DNA of 59,769 nt. It comes from Streptomyces sp. OR43. GTDB taxonomy: Bacteria > Actinomycetota > Actinomycetes > Streptomycetales > Streptomycetaceae. Below the pieces are notes generated by a model. That model did no database searches. It worked only from the letters and a program-made list of their open reading frames with translations, and was not told the DNA's origin. The translations under genes were made by a program, and so were the position numbers. Shown piece by piece: positions 1 through 10,612 of the stretch. The DNA is taken from NCBI RefSeq assembly GCF_008042275.1, contig NZ_RDBK01000023.1:1-59769 (forward strand), read 5' to 3'. Positions within the stretch are counted from its first letter, which is position 1. Each line of letters starts with the position of its first letter.

Positions 1-440
1 GCACAGCCGGTGAACGTGTTCGTCATGTTCGACCCCGGGACCGAGGGCTGGTTCGAACGGGACGCGGGCGACACGGGTGACGGCGACAAGAAGACCGATC
101 CGCCCGCAGAGCCGGACGCCTCGCGGTGTCCGCCACGGTCCGGCGGCGGTTCGGCCGACCCATGCCCCTCGGACGAAGGCGGCGGCGGTGGGGGCGGCTC
201 CGTCGGCTCACCGGGATCCGTCGGGGGCGACGACGGCTCCCCGGACGACGGGGCACGTGAGGAGGAGTCCGAGGGGCATGGGTCGGCCGAACCGCCGCCG
301 GACCGTGGCGGACACCGCGAGGCGTCCGGCTCTGCGGGCGGATCGGTCTTCTTGTCGCCGTCACCCGTGTCGCCCGCGTCCCGTTCGAACCAGCCCTCGG
401 TCCCGGGGTCGAACATGACGAACACGTTCACCGGCTGTGC
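1..440. repeat. Perfect 174-bp inverted repeat (fold-back) at window edge
   Basis: Bases 1-174 are the exact reverse complement of bases 267-440, with a 92-base spacer at 175-266. The repeat starts at the very first base of the window and lies inside a coding sequence: the same protein segment is encoded forward on the minus strand (440 to 267) and then appears again in inverted form. A fold-back of this size ending exactly at base 1 is typical of a contig-end assembly or library artefact. A genuine inverted duplication is less likely because it would destroy the C-terminus of the DUF6777 gene. Confidence 0.95.
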
Positions 441-1322
441 GGCGGGCTCCACCACCACGACATCTCCGGCCCGGTAGCCCGGCCACGCCTCGCCCTTCTG
501 CTCCGGCGTTCCCTTCAGCGCGACCGGCGGCAGCAGCGGGTTCCCGCAGGCGCACCGGACCCTGGGCACTCCCCGGTCGTCGATCAGCACCGCCGTGCCG
601 GCCTGGAGGACCGCCTGGTAGCTCGTGGCGGAGCCGTTCTCGTAACCGTGGTTGGTCACGCGGGTGTCGAGCCGCAACCGGGCCGGAGTCAGGGCGCGCA
701 GATAGGCCGGGACGCCGGACGGGGCGATTCCCTCGACGGAGGCGAATGCCTTGTTCTTGGCCGGCTGGTCCCCCAGGGCCGTGATCTGCTTCTCCACGTC
801 GCACGAGGCGACCTTGCGGGTGCCGCCGTACAGACCGGGGGCCGAACCGTCCACGCCCTGGGTGACGTTGGACCGGGTCCGGGAGGCGCTCGCCGCCGGA
901 CTCGGTACGGCGGTGGGCGTCGCGTCCCCGGCGCTGCTGCGTGCGGTCGAACCGGTGAACGGAGCGGGCCCGGTCGATCCGGCCGCTTCCAGGAACACCT
1001 CCCCGCCCGCCCGGTCCGACCCGTCCGGCCGGGTGAGGACGACGGTCAGCACCACTGCCGCCACCAGAGCGACGGCGATCGTCGCCACCTTCGGGACCGA
1101 CCGCCACCACGGGGTGCGGGGGCCGCGCCCAGGGCCCTGCGGGGTCTCGCCCGGACCGCCGGGGCCGGGAGGTCCGTCATGGCCGCCGCCGGAGGGCGGA
1201 CCCGCCGGCGGGCCGGACGGGCGCCCGGGAGGCGGCGGGACGGGTCCCTCCTGCGATGGACCCGAAAGCGGTCCCGACGGCGGCCCCGTGGGGCGGCCGG
1301 ACGACGGCGGCTGGTCACTCAC
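1..1322 (-). CDS. DUF6777-type membrane-anchored protein, truncated
   Basis: The minus-strand frame opens at a GTG (1322) and stays open to the window edge. Residues 1-70 are a Pro/Gly-rich cytoplasmic tail. Residues about 77-97 form one transmembrane helix. The exported part contains the segment LYGGTRKVASCDVEKQI, then RVRCACGNP and a VNVFVMFDP motif, which I recognise as the Streptomyces DUF6777 family (function unknown). A Ser/Pro-rich tail follows at about residues 350-385. From about residue 383 the reading frame enters the inverted copy of its own coding sequence, so the true C-terminus is missing and the last part of this frame is probably artefactual. It lies divergent to the streptophobe gene and near the kinase/FHA-ABC cluster. 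No plus-strand frame here is convincing. Family call is from memory. Confidence 0.7.
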   Translation of the reverse strand, partial: MSDQPPSSGRPTGPPSGPLSGPSQEGPVPPPPGRPSGPPAGPPSGGGHDGPPGPGGPGETPQGPGRGPRTPWWRSVPKVATIAVALVAAVVLTVVLTRPDGSDRAGGEVFLEAAGSTGPAPFTGSTARSSAGDATPTAVPSPAASASRTRSNVTQGVDGSAPGLYGGTRKVASCDVEKQITALGDQPAKNKAFASVEGIAPSGVPAYLRALTPARLRLDTRVTNHGYENGSATSYQAVLQAGTAVLIDDRGVPRVRCACGNPLLPPVALKGTPEQKGEAWPGYRAGDVVVVEPAAQPVNVFVMFDPGTEGWFERDAGDTGDGDKKTDPPAEPDASRCPPRSGGGSADPCPSDSSSRAPSSGEPSSPPTDPGEPTEPPPPPPPSSEGHGSAEPPPDRGGHREASGSAGGSVFLSPSPVSPASRSNQPSVPGSNMTNTFTGC

Positions 1323-1475
1323 GGCTCTTCTTTCCCACGCCAGGGTCGGTGCCGAATTCTTCAGGTATCAGCCATTGTGTGCCCGCCACCCGCACGGCCC
1401 GCAAGCCGACGCGGTGGGCCCGCCCGAGGGGCGGAGCACCTCGCCGCCCTCTGCCGCACGCCTTAGCGTGGGGCC

Positions 1476-2774
1476 GTGACGACACAGGGTTCGGACGGCC
1501 GGGACCGTACGGGAACGCGGGCCGCGCACGGCTGGGGCGACGCCCTCCTGACCGTTCTCGCCGGGCTGCTGGTCATGGGCGTCACCGCCGCCCTCGGACT
1601 GTGGGCGGCGGGCGCCGCGGAACTGCCCGGCGGCTCCTTCCCCCGCGTGGTCGCGGCCGTCGTCGTGATGGCGGCCGGCGGATCGGTCGCCCTGTCGGGG
1701 AACTCGGGGGAACTCGCCGGGACACACGCGGACATCTCGGCGCTGCCGCTCTCGGTCACCCTCGTCGGCGCGCTCGTCCTCGCCGCCGGATTCCTTCGCC
1801 CGCTGCGGCACCGGGCCGTCGCCGCCACCCGCGAACTGGCCGGATGGGCCGGCCGGATCGCGGTCCTGTGGCTCCTGGTGCTCATCGGGCTGTCCCTCCT
1901 GGCCCGGCAGACCTTCGACGTTCCGGGGGCCGACCCGACGGGCGGCGTCATCGGTGACGTGCTCGACGCCTCGTCCCGGGCCGGGTTCCGTGCCGAGATC
2001 CCGCTCACCCTGGTCCTCGGCCTGCTCTGGCTGGCCGGCCTCCTCGTCCTCGCCCTGCTGGTCTCGCGCGGAGCGCCGCTTCCCGCACGGCTGGTGCGTT
2101 TCCAGGAATCGGTGCGCCCGGCCGCGTACGCGATGGTGGCGCTGCTGCTCGCGTACGTGCTGGTGGGCCTGGTCATCGCGCTCGTCGTCGTGGTGACCCG
2201 GGGACATCCCGCCGAGACCTTCGCCGTGATTCTGCTCGGACTGCCCAACCTCGTCTGGCTGGCGTTCACCCTGGGCCTCGGGGCGTCCTGGGAAGGCAAG
2301 GTGGACGGGCCGTTCGGACTGCCGATGCCGCAGGTACTGGACGCCGTCCTGCGGACACCGGACCTCGCCACGCTGAACGTCGGCACGCTCGCCGAGCAGG
2401 ACGGCCGCGTCTGGTGGTGCGTCGCCGTCGCCGCGTTGTTCACCCTGGCAGCCGCGTTCCTGACGGCCGTGCGCTCACCGGCCCGGATGCGTCCCTGGCA
2501 GCACGCCGTGCACATGGCCGTGGCGCTCGCCCTCACCGTGCTCGCCGTGTGCCTGCTCGTCCGGATCTCGGCGCACTACGGTCTGTCCCTCCTCGGCCTC
2601 GGCGACCTCGGCGGCGGGCTGGGCGGCGAGGTGCTGCTGCGGCCGCGGCTGTGGGGCGCGCTCGGACTGGCCCTTCTGTGGGGTCTGGTCACCGGCTTCT
2701 TCGGCGGGCTGCTCGCGGCCCGCGTACACCGGCGCGGCGAGGCGGTCCCGCCGGACGGGCGTCCCCACGGATAG
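1476..2774 (+). CDS. Streptophobe-family polytopic membrane protein
   Basis: A 432-residue protein starting at GTG. The N-terminus is short and polar, followed by roughly ten to twelve hydrophobic helices rich in Leu, Val, Ala and Gly. It resembles the streptophobe family, very hydrophobic proteins confined to Streptomyces and relatives, of unknown function; no catalytic motif or transporter signature is visible. A segment around residues 90-115 (LSGNSGELAGTHADISALPL) and the WEGKVDGPFGLPMPQVLD region are non-hydrophobic and probably face one side of the membrane. It is divergently arranged with the DUF6777 gene, with about 150 bases between the starts, and ends in a shared hairpin terminator with the next gene. 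Confidence 0.65.
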   Translation: MTTQGSDGRDRTGTRAAHGWGDALLTVLAGLLVMGVTAALGLWAAGAAELPGGSFPRVVAAVVVMAAGGSVALSGNSGELAGTHADISALPLSVTLVGALVLAAGFLRPLRHRAVAATRELAGWAGRIAVLWLLVLIGLSLLARQTFDVPGADPTGGVIGDVLDASSRAGFRAEIPLTLVLGLLWLAGLLVLALLVSRGAPLPARLVRFQESVRPAAYAMVALLLAYVLVGLVIALVVVVTRGHPAETFAVILLGLPNLVWLAFTLGLGASWEGKVDGPFGLPMPQVLDAVLRTPDLATLNVGTLAEQDGRVWWCVAVAALFTLAAAFLTAVRSPARMRPWQHAVHMAVALALTVLAVCLLVRISAHYGLSLLGLGDLGGGLGGEVLLRPRLWGALGLALLWGLVTGFFGGLLAARVHRRGEAVPPDGRPHG

Positions 2775-2865
2775 TCCGGACATCGAGGGGCTGGTGCCGG
2801 CGGTCGTGGGCACGTCACCGACCCCGCGCGGAAATCCGGCCCGTGCACTGTCGCCCCGCCTGTTC

Positions 2866-2906
2866 GACGGGACGGCGTCGGCGTGGTGCGCGTCCGCCGT
2901 CCCGTC
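2866..2906. terminator. Bidirectional hairpin terminator
   Basis: A perfect 12-bp stem, GACGGGACGGCG at 2866-2877 pairing with 2895-2906, around a 17-base loop. It lies between two convergent genes (stop at 2774 on plus, stop at 2919 on minus) and could end transcripts from both sides. There is no U-tract, as is usual in Streptomyces. Confidence 0.7.
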
Positions 2907-2918
2907 ACGGTGCCCGGT

Positions 2919-4679
2919 TCAGCGGGTGACCGGGACCGTCACCCAGTTTGCCGAGGCGTCGTGCAAGGCGTCACCGGCGTAGGAGACGGTGTACAGGGTG
3001 CTCCCGGCAGCGCGTGGTGCGTCCGTCACGGTGAAGTCACCGTCGGGGCCCACGAGGGCGGGGGGCAGGTCGGCGATTCCCTTCTTCGTCCAGCGTTGGA
3101 CGGCGACGCGGGTTCCCTCGGGCAGCGGCGTCCCGGCCGTGCTCAGGGTGCCGTGCAGGACCACGCCCGCGGTCGTCGCGCTGTCGGGCTGGTCGAGCAC
3201 CAACTCCGTCGGGGCTTTGGTCACTTCCACGCTCACGGTGGAGTCCGGAGCGGGGTCGTGCGCGGCGTCGCCGGCGAAGGAGACGGTGTAGGTGGCCCTC
3301 CCGGTGGTGGACGGGGTGTCGACCAGGGTGAAGGCACCGTCGGGGCCGACGGTCGCCGAGGGGACCGTGTGGTCGCCGTCCGCGTCGTGGCGCACGGCGG
3401 TCACCCGCGCCGGTTCGCCGGGTCCTGGACCGTTGCGCCGCAGGGTGCCGGAGATCCGTACGGTCTGACCCGCGAAGGGGGTACCCGGCTCCACGGCCGG
3501 TGGACCGTCGAACGCGGAGTGGTAGCGGGCGCCGGGGTTCGTGATGATGTGCAGCCAGTAGGAGTCCTTGGCGGCGTTGGTGGTCATGGCGAACAGCCGT
3601 GAGCCGTCCGGACTGAAGGCGAGTCCGCGGTCGGCCACCCTGTCTCCGCCCGACGATCCGTCCGTGAAGGTGTATCCCCGTGGTGCGTCGCCCTGGGACG
3701 GGCGGGCCGGGTCGACCAGCAGGTCGGCCGCCGTGCCGTCGACCGCGCCGCCTCGGGCGACGAGGGAGCCGTCCGGGCTGAAGGCGACCGCGGTCGAACT
3801 GGTGCCCGCCGGCAGCGAACCGTAGCCGGGCGCCGCGTCGGTGAGGCCGGTGGTGGACAACGTCGCGGTGCCGGAGGTTCCGGCCGCGACCGCCACCAGC
3901 GAGCCGTCGGGGCTGATGGCGACGTCCTTGGGCGGGGCCGCCGGGTCCGTAGCAGCGGTGTACGCCCGCAGAGCCAGCTGCTTGGTGTAGGGCGTGGTGG
4001 CGTCGTAGACACCGACGACCAGCCTGGGCGTCCCGTACGTCGCGTAGGCCTGGACGAGCTTGCCCGGCAGTCCCGGCGAGGTCGCGAACTTCGCGCTCAC
4101 CAGGCTGCCGCTGTCGGTGAAGGTGCCGCCCGTGGGGGCCCCGCTCCACAGTGTCTGGACCTCGGTGGAGCAGTCCCTCGGGTACTCCTGGCTGCCCATT
4201 CTGGTGACCCACAGCTGACCCCCGGTGATTCCCAGGTCGCCGGAGCACAGCCCGTCCCTGAAGTCGCTCTTCACCCACCCGCCGCCGATGTACGCGAAGG
4301 TGTCGGGGTTGAAGATCAGTACGTAGTCGGCCACGGCCACGTAGAGAATGCTGCCGTCGGCGGAGAGCGTCATCGCGCCCGCGGCGGTCAAGGCCTCGGT
4401 GGTGACGGTACGGAGCAGATTGCCGTCGAAGTCGTACACCAGGATCGCGTGGACGGTCGCCGACAGACCGCCGGTGGTGACGTACACCCGTTGGCGCGCC
4501 TCGTCGACCAGCATGCGCGAGTACGTGCTCGTCGGCAGTTCGATCGTGACGTCGGACGGTTCACCCGGTTCGGCCGCCCGGGCGCCCGGTGTTCCCGCGG
4601 TCAGTGCGGCGGCGCTGAGCGCGAGTGCGACGAGCAGACCTCGTGCGCGTCTGAAACGGGCGTGACTGTATCCGTTCAA
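2919..4679 (-). CDS. Secreted beta-propeller protein with C-terminal Ig-like repeats
   Basis: About 586 residues. I chose TTG at 4679 because a G-rich ribosome-binding stretch precedes it and a clear signal peptide begins there (basic RFRRARG, hydrophobic LLVALALSAAALTAG, cleavage after ARA near residue 36); the open frame extends about 100 codons further upstream into arginine-rich nonsense. Residues about 45-400 contain YVTN/WD40-like strands with repeated SPDGS(R/L)(L/V) motifs, so probably a beta-propeller. Two Ig-like repeats follow, each ending in a TYTVSFAGD or LYTVSYAGD type motif. This suggests an extracellular binding or structural protein; no enzyme motif is seen. It lies downstream of the kinase gene on the same strand, with about 150 bases between them. 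Confidence 0.75.
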   Translation of the reverse strand: MNGYSHARFRRARGLLVALALSAAALTAGTPGARAAEPGEPSDVTIELPTSTYSRMLVDEARQRVYVTTGGLSATVHAILVYDFDGNLLRTVTTEALTAAGAMTLSADGSILYVAVADYVLIFNPDTFAYIGGGWVKSDFRDGLCSGDLGITGGQLWVTRMGSQEYPRDCSTEVQTLWSGAPTGGTFTDSGSLVSAKFATSPGLPGKLVQAYATYGTPRLVVGVYDATTPYTKQLALRAYTAATDPAAPPKDVAISPDGSLVAVAAGTSGTATLSTTGLTDAAPGYGSLPAGTSSTAVAFSPDGSLVARGGAVDGTAADLLVDPARPSQGDAPRGYTFTDGSSGGDRVADRGLAFSPDGSRLFAMTTNAAKDSYWLHIITNPGARYHSAFDGPPAVEPGTPFAGQTVRISGTLRRNGPGPGEPARVTAVRHDADGDHTVPSATVGPDGAFTLVDTPSTTGRATYTVSFAGDAAHDPAPDSTVSVEVTKAPTELVLDQPDSATTAGVVLHGTLSTAGTPLPEGTRVAVQRWTKKGIADLPPALVGPDGDFTVTDAPRAAGSTLYTVSYAGDALHDASANWVTVPVTR

Positions 4680-4827
4680 GTGGACCCCCCACTGTTGTCC
4701 GAGGTCGCCGTGCGGGCGACATTCGGAAACTAACAGGTCGCGGCGGCCCTCGAGGGCGGTCCGCGAGAGGCGGCATGGCACAACGGCTGCCGGTGGTGGG
4801 GAACGGCGGGGTCCGGGGCAACACGCT

Positions 4828-5865
4828 TCAGAGGTCCCGGCCTTCCACGACCCCGCGAAACATCGGCAGCGCCCACCGCGGCGGGCTCGGCGGCGGTTCG
4901 GGGCCCGACGGCCAGGCGCCGATCCTCCGGTCCACCTGTGTCGGCGGATGACCGCCTCCCACCTCGCCCCGCGCCGCGGCACGCAGCGCTGCCACGAACT
5001 GGAGGCACGAGTCGTAGCGGTCGTCCGGGCTCTTGGACAGGGCCTTCGCCAGCACCGCGTCGAGGCCCACCGGCAGATCGGGGCGCAGCCCCGTCAGCGC
5101 CGGCGGCGGGTCGAACTGATGGGCCCACAACAGCGCCATGTCGTCGTCGCGCTGGAACGGCGGGGCGCCGGCCAACGTCTCGTGCACGACGCACGCCAGG
5201 CTGTAGACGTCGCAGCGCCCGTCCACCGGACGGCCGGAGATCTGTTCGGGTGCCACGTAGTCGAGCGTTCCGACGAACTGGCCCACGGAGGTGAACCCCG
5301 TCAGGGACAGCGACTTCTTCGTGAGGCCGAAGTCCGTGAGGTACACATGCTCCGGATGGTCGCTGTCCGTGCCCGCGGCGATCAGGATGTTGCCGGGCTT
5401 GACGTCCCGGTGCACCAGATCGTGATCGTGGGCGGCATCGAGTGCGGATGCCACCTGGGCGGCGATCCGCAGCGCGGTGCCCAGGGGGAGCGGACCCTGC
5501 CGGTCGATGAGGGCGCGCAGATCCTGGCCGGCGACGTAGCGCATGGCGATATAGAGGACGCCCTCGGTCTCACCCGCTTCGAAGACCGGGACGATGTGCG
5601 GGTGGTCGATCGCGGCGGCCACCCGGGACTCATGGGTGAAGCGCTTGCGGAAGGTGTCGTTGCGGGCGAGTTCCGGGGCGAGCAGTTTGAGGGCGACCGT
5701 GCGGTCCAGGCGCAGGTCCTTGGCCCGGTAGACGACGGCCATCCCACCGCGTCCGATCTCGTCCTCCACCACATAGTCGGCGATCTGCCTGCCGACCAGG
5801 TCGGAGGGCCGCCCGGTGGGCAGCGCGGAATCGTCGGGAGGGCCGGTGGCGGCGGGGGCCATCAC
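4828..5865 (-). CDS. Cytoplasmic Ser/Thr protein kinase
   Basis: A Hanks-type kinase of about 345 residues. The glycine loop GRGGMA lies at about residues 38-43, the ATP-binding lysine at about 60, the catalytic loop HRDVKPGN at 152-159, DFG at 178-180, followed by the APE motif and a conserved C-lobe. There is no transmembrane helix or PASTA domain; a Pro-rich tail of about 50 residues follows the kinase fold. The start is GTG at 5865 or ATG at 5862; either overlaps the stop of the upstream gene, so translation is coupled. It is the third gene of a minus-strand unit after the dual-FHA ABC protein and the SH3-like protein. FHA domains bind phosphothreonine, so the FHA-ABC protein is the likely substrate; this follows the known PknF-Rv1747 pair in Mycobacterium and is inference here. 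Confidence 0.9.
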   Translation of the reverse strand: MMAPAATGPPDDSALPTGRPSDLVGRQIADYVVEDEIGRGGMAVVYRAKDLRLDRTVALKLLAPELARNDTFRKRFTHESRVAAAIDHPHIVPVFEAGETEGVLYIAMRYVAGQDLRALIDRQGPLPLGTALRIAAQVASALDAAHDHDLVHRDVKPGNILIAAGTDSDHPEHVYLTDFGLTKKSLSLTGFTSVGQFVGTLDYVAPEQISGRPVDGRCDVYSLACVVHETLAGAPPFQRDDDMALLWAHQFDPPPALTGLRPDLPVGLDAVLAKALSKSPDDRYDSCLQFVAALRAAARGEVGGGHPPTQVDRRIGAWPSGPEPPPSPPRWALPMFRGVVEGRDL

Positions 5866-6443
5866 CCGTCACCCGGCCGGGTCCGCGGATGTGTGCCGGG
5901 GTCGACGAGCCGGGTCGCCTCCGGCCCGGCGCCGCCCGCCGGGGCGCTGCCCGGCCGGCCGGGACCGGACGCGGCCGCGTAGGTCGTCAGCCGGGTTCCG
6001 TCCGTATACACCCAGCGCTCGTGCTCCGCGTCGAACAGCCACACGGCCTCGCCGTCGACGACCACTCCGGCCCGCAGCCCTTGCGTGCGACGGCGGAAGG
6101 TCTCGCCGTCGATGCGGCCTTCGACGAGTTCCTCGGATGCCCGGCGGAAGCGGTCCAGCGACTCCTGGACGCGGGCGAGCAACGGCCGCGGGTCCGCCGT
6201 GCGGGTCATCGGCTGTCCGGCCTGCGGCGGGTCGTGCGGTACGGACACGAGCAGCCGGCCGTCGACCCAGGCGGACCAGCCGTTGGCGCACAGGACCTGG
6301 CCCCAGTCGCCGCGCCGGCCGAGCAGTTGCACGGGGAGCAGCGGGTCCAGGGGCTCGGTGGGCCGGGACACGTCGGGCGCCTCCCAGGCGGGCAGTCCGT
6401 CCTGGGGGACGACATGGGTGGGGCGGAAGTCCTCGGTCTCCAT
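5862..6443 (-). CDS. SH3-like small protein of the kinase/FHA-ABC unit
   Basis: A 193-residue soluble protein starting at ATG (6443), 9 bases after the FHA-ABC stop. Residues about 35-70 (PVQLLGRRGDWGQVLCANGW) look like a bacterial SH3-type barrel. A helical segment RVQESLDRFRRASEELVEGR comes next, then a WLFDAEHERWVYTDG beta segment that is probably a second small module. No signal peptide or membrane helix is present. Its place between the exporter and the kinase genes, with a 4-base overlap to the kinase, suggests an adaptor or regulator of that module. I know no named family for it. Confidence 0.7.
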   Translation of the reverse strand: METEDFRPTHVVPQDGLPAWEAPDVSRPTEPLDPLLPVQLLGRRGDWGQVLCANGWSAWVDGRLLVSVPHDPPQAGQPMTRTADPRPLLARVQESLDRFRRASEELVEGRIDGETFRRRTQGLRAGVVVDGEAVWLFDAEHERWVYTDGTRLTTYAAASGPGRPGSAPAGGAGPEATRLVDPGTHPRTRPGDG

Positions 6444-6452
6444 GGGCCGCTC

Positions 6453-8807
6453 CTACTTCCGCATGATGGCGGGCTCGTGCCGGCGCAGGAGCCGGGCCAC
6501 CGCGAATCCGAAGACGACGGAGAGCACGACCAGCATGCCCATGTCGAGGAGCCAGATTCCGGCGGAGTGCTCGAACAGGGGGTCCGCGGTCAGCTTCCCG
6601 GGCACGATCCTCGCCAGGTCGATCGTCCCCGCCATGGCGCCCAGCGCCCAGCGGGAGGGGATCAGCCAGGACAACTGCTCGATGCCGGGCACCCCGTGCA
6701 GCTTCAGCAGCGCGCCGCAGAAGACGACCTGGACGATCGCGAGCAGCACCAGGAGGGGCATGGTGACCTCCTCCTTGCGCACCAGTGCGGAGACCAGCAG
6801 GCCGAGCATCATCGCGGTGAAGGACAACAGGGCCACCGTCAGGGTGATTTCGGCCAGAGGCGGCAGCAGTACCCCCTTACCGCCAGGGGCGTTGAGATCG
6901 ACGCCCACGAGGCCGACCAGGGTCAGCACGACGGCCTGGAGCACCGTGACGGTGCCCAGCACCACCACCTTGGACATCAGATACGCGGATCTGGACAGGC
7001 CGACGGCTCTCTCCCGCTGGTAGATCACCCGTTCCTTGACCAGTTCCCGGACCGCGTTGGCGGCGCCGGTCAGGACGCCGCCGACACACAGGATGAGCAG
7101 CGCGTTCATCGCCGTCTCCTGGGTCAGCCTGCTGCCGGCCAGGGCCCGCGTCATGGCGCCCATCACGAACGGCAGCGCGATCATGATGACGAGGAACGTC
7201 CGGTCGGCGCCGAGCGCGGCCGCGTAGCGCCGTACGAGGGTCCGCAGTTGAGCGCCCCAGCTGCGGGTCTTGGGCGGCGGGGCGACCTCCGCGGCCGCGG
7301 CGTGCGGCAGCCGGGGCTGCGAACTGGCGTTGGCGATGTACTGCCGGTGGAAGGGGGAGGCGGCGAACTCCTCGGCCCAGGGACGGCCGCGGTCGTTCTC
7401 GAAGGCCTCGAACGCCTCCGGCCACTCGGCGAACCCGAAGAAGGCCAGCGCGTCCCCGGGCGGACCGTAGTAGGCGATCCGCCCGCCCGGCGCGAGGACC
7501 AGCAGCCGGTCGCACACGTCCAGGCTCAGGACGCTGTGGGTGACGACGATGACGGTGCGGCCGTCGTCGGCGAGCCCGCGCAACATGTGCATGACCGAGC
7601 GGTCCATGCCGGGGTCGAGGCCCGACGTCGGCTCGTCGAGGAAGAGCAGCGACGGCTTCGTCAGCAGCTCCAGGGCCACGCTCACCCGCTTGCGCTGGCC
7701 TCCGGAGAGACTGTGGATCGGCTGGCCCGCGCGCTGTTCGAGTCCGAGCTCGCGCACCACCTCGGCGACGCGTTCCTGACGCTCGGACTTGGCGGTGTCC
7801 TGCGGGAAACGGAGTTCCGCCGCGTATCCGAGCGCCCTGCGCACGGTCAACTGGGCGTGCAGGATGTCGTCCTGCGGCACCAGGCCGATGCGCTGGCGCA
7901 GTTCGGCGTAGTCGTGGTAGAGATCGCGGCCGTCGTAGAGGACGGTTCCCTCGTCGGCCGGGCGCAGTCCGGTCAGGGCGTTCAGGAGCGTGGACTTGCC
8001 CGCGCCGCTGGGCCCCACCACTCCCAGGAGGCATTTCTGGCCCACCGGGAAGGCCACGTGGTCGAGCAGCGTCTTACGTCCTTTGTCGACGGTGACCGCC
8101 AGGTCCTGGACGTCGAGCGACACCTCACCGGTGTCGACGAACTCCTGCAGCGTGTCCCCGACCAGGCAGAAGGCGGAGTGGCCGATGCCGACGATGTCCC
8201 CGGGGAAGACGGGTGCGCGGTCGGCCGGCTGACCGTTGAGGAAGGTTCCGTTGTGCGAGCCGAGGTCGACGATCTCGTACGTGCCGTCCGTATGGGCCAG
8301 CAGCTCGGCGTGGCGGCGGGAGACGCCCAGGTCGTCGACGACCAGGTCGTTCCCGGATCCGCGGCCGATCCGGACGGTGCGGGACGGCAGCGGCCTCACC
8401 GTGGTCGGCTGCCGGAAGGTGCCGGTCGCGGCGGGCACGGAGACGGCGGAGGGGCTTTCCGGTGCGGGCGTCGGCGTGGCTGCGGGCCGGGCCTTCAGCA
8501 CGGCCTGCGGGCCGTCCTCCGGATGGCCGAAACGCAGGAGGGTGCCGGGTCCGACGTCCGATTCATGGATCCGCCGGCCACCGGTGTACGTGCCGTTCGT
8601 GCTGCCCTCGTCCTCGATCCACCATTGGCCGTCCGGCGCCCTGAGCACCGCGTGGTGCCACGAGACCCGGACGTCGTCGATCACGATGTCGCTCAAGGGG
8701 TCGCGTCCGACGTGGTACTCCCGGCCCGGACTCATCACCGTGGGTCCTGCGTCGGTTTCGAGTACGAGTTCGGGTGCAGTCGGTGCGGCCGGCGGCGGCT
8801 CTCCCAT
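6453..8807 (-). CDS. Dual-FHA ABC transporter (Rv1747-like)
   Basis: A 784-residue single-chain ABC half-transporter. Two FHA domains occupy residues about 13-95 and 145-225, each with the GRxxxxD/N...S(R/W)xHA...SxNGT pattern (VGRDPLSDIVIDD, IGRGSGNDLVVDD, GSTNGT, GSHNGT). The nucleotide-binding domain follows: Walker A GPSGAGKST near 264, signature LSGGQRKR near 369, Walker B LLFLDEPTSGLD near 389. An ABC-2 type membrane domain with about six helices fills residues 540-775. This is the layout of mycobacterial Rv1747, an exporter controlled by phosphothreonine binding. Gene order with the SH3-like protein and kinase implies one operon. No ribosome-binding site precedes the ATG; a TAGAAT box ends 7 bases before it, so the mRNA may be leaderless. 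The exported substrate cannot be deduced. Confidence 0.93.
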   Translation of the reverse strand: MGEPPPAAPTAPELVLETDAGPTVMSPGREYHVGRDPLSDIVIDDVRVSWHHAVLRAPDGQWWIEDEGSTNGTYTGGRRIHESDVGPGTLLRFGHPEDGPQAVLKARPAATPTPAPESPSAVSVPAATGTFRQPTTVRPLPSRTVRIGRGSGNDLVVDDLGVSRRHAELLAHTDGTYEIVDLGSHNGTFLNGQPADRAPVFPGDIVGIGHSAFCLVGDTLQEFVDTGEVSLDVQDLAVTVDKGRKTLLDHVAFPVGQKCLLGVVGPSGAGKSTLLNALTGLRPADEGTVLYDGRDLYHDYAELRQRIGLVPQDDILHAQLTVRRALGYAAELRFPQDTAKSERQERVAEVVRELGLEQRAGQPIHSLSGGQRKRVSVALELLTKPSLLFLDEPTSGLDPGMDRSVMHMLRGLADDGRTVIVVTHSVLSLDVCDRLLVLAPGGRIAYYGPPGDALAFFGFAEWPEAFEAFENDRGRPWAEEFAASPFHRQYIANASSQPRLPHAAAAEVAPPPKTRSWGAQLRTLVRRYAAALGADRTFLVIMIALPFVMGAMTRALAGSRLTQETAMNALLILCVGGVLTGAANAVRELVKERVIYQRERAVGLSRSAYLMSKVVVLGTVTVLQAVVLTLVGLVGVDLNAPGGKGVLLPPLAEITLTVALLSFTAMMLGLLVSALVRKEEVTMPLLVLLAIVQVVFCGALLKLHGVPGIEQLSWLIPSRWALGAMAGTIDLARIVPGKLTADPLFEHSAGIWLLDMGMLVVLSVVFGFAVARLLRRHEPAIMRK

Positions 8808-8826
8808 GCCCGAATTCTATCGACCG
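8808..8826 (-). promoter_or_regulatory. Possible leaderless promoter of the FHA-ABC operon
   Basis: On the minus strand a TAGAAT hexamer is followed by TCGGGC and then the ATG of the FHA-ABC gene. This spacing places the transcription start at or next to the A of the start codon, and no Shine-Dalgarno sequence is present. No convincing -35 hexamer was found, so this is a suggestion only. Confidence 0.4.
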
Positions 8827-8887
8827 GTACGGTTATGCGCCCGACCAGTCGGCGGTGTGCGGGGGCGTGCGGTGAGGAGCCGCACCG

Positions 8888-8916
8888 CCTCCCCCGCACC
8901 GGCTGTGCGGGGGAGG
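8888..8916. terminator. Hairpin terminator downstream of pgm
   Basis: A perfect 11-bp stem (CCTCCCCCGCA with its complement) around a 7-base loop, 11 bases beyond the stop of the phosphoglucomutase gene on the minus strand. Confidence 0.7.
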
Positions 8917-8926
8917 ACGGCTGCGG

Positions 8927-10567
<1,641 letters not shown>

Positions 10568-10612
10568 CTGCCACTCCTCCGTATCGGTCGTTCCATGCGA
10601 TCTGCCCGCCCG

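Noticed and set aside
10..477. A 155-codon plus-strand frame covering the inverted repeat
   Set aside because: It partly reproduces the DUF6777 sequence because of the fold-back repeat and then reads antisense; it is a product of the artefact.
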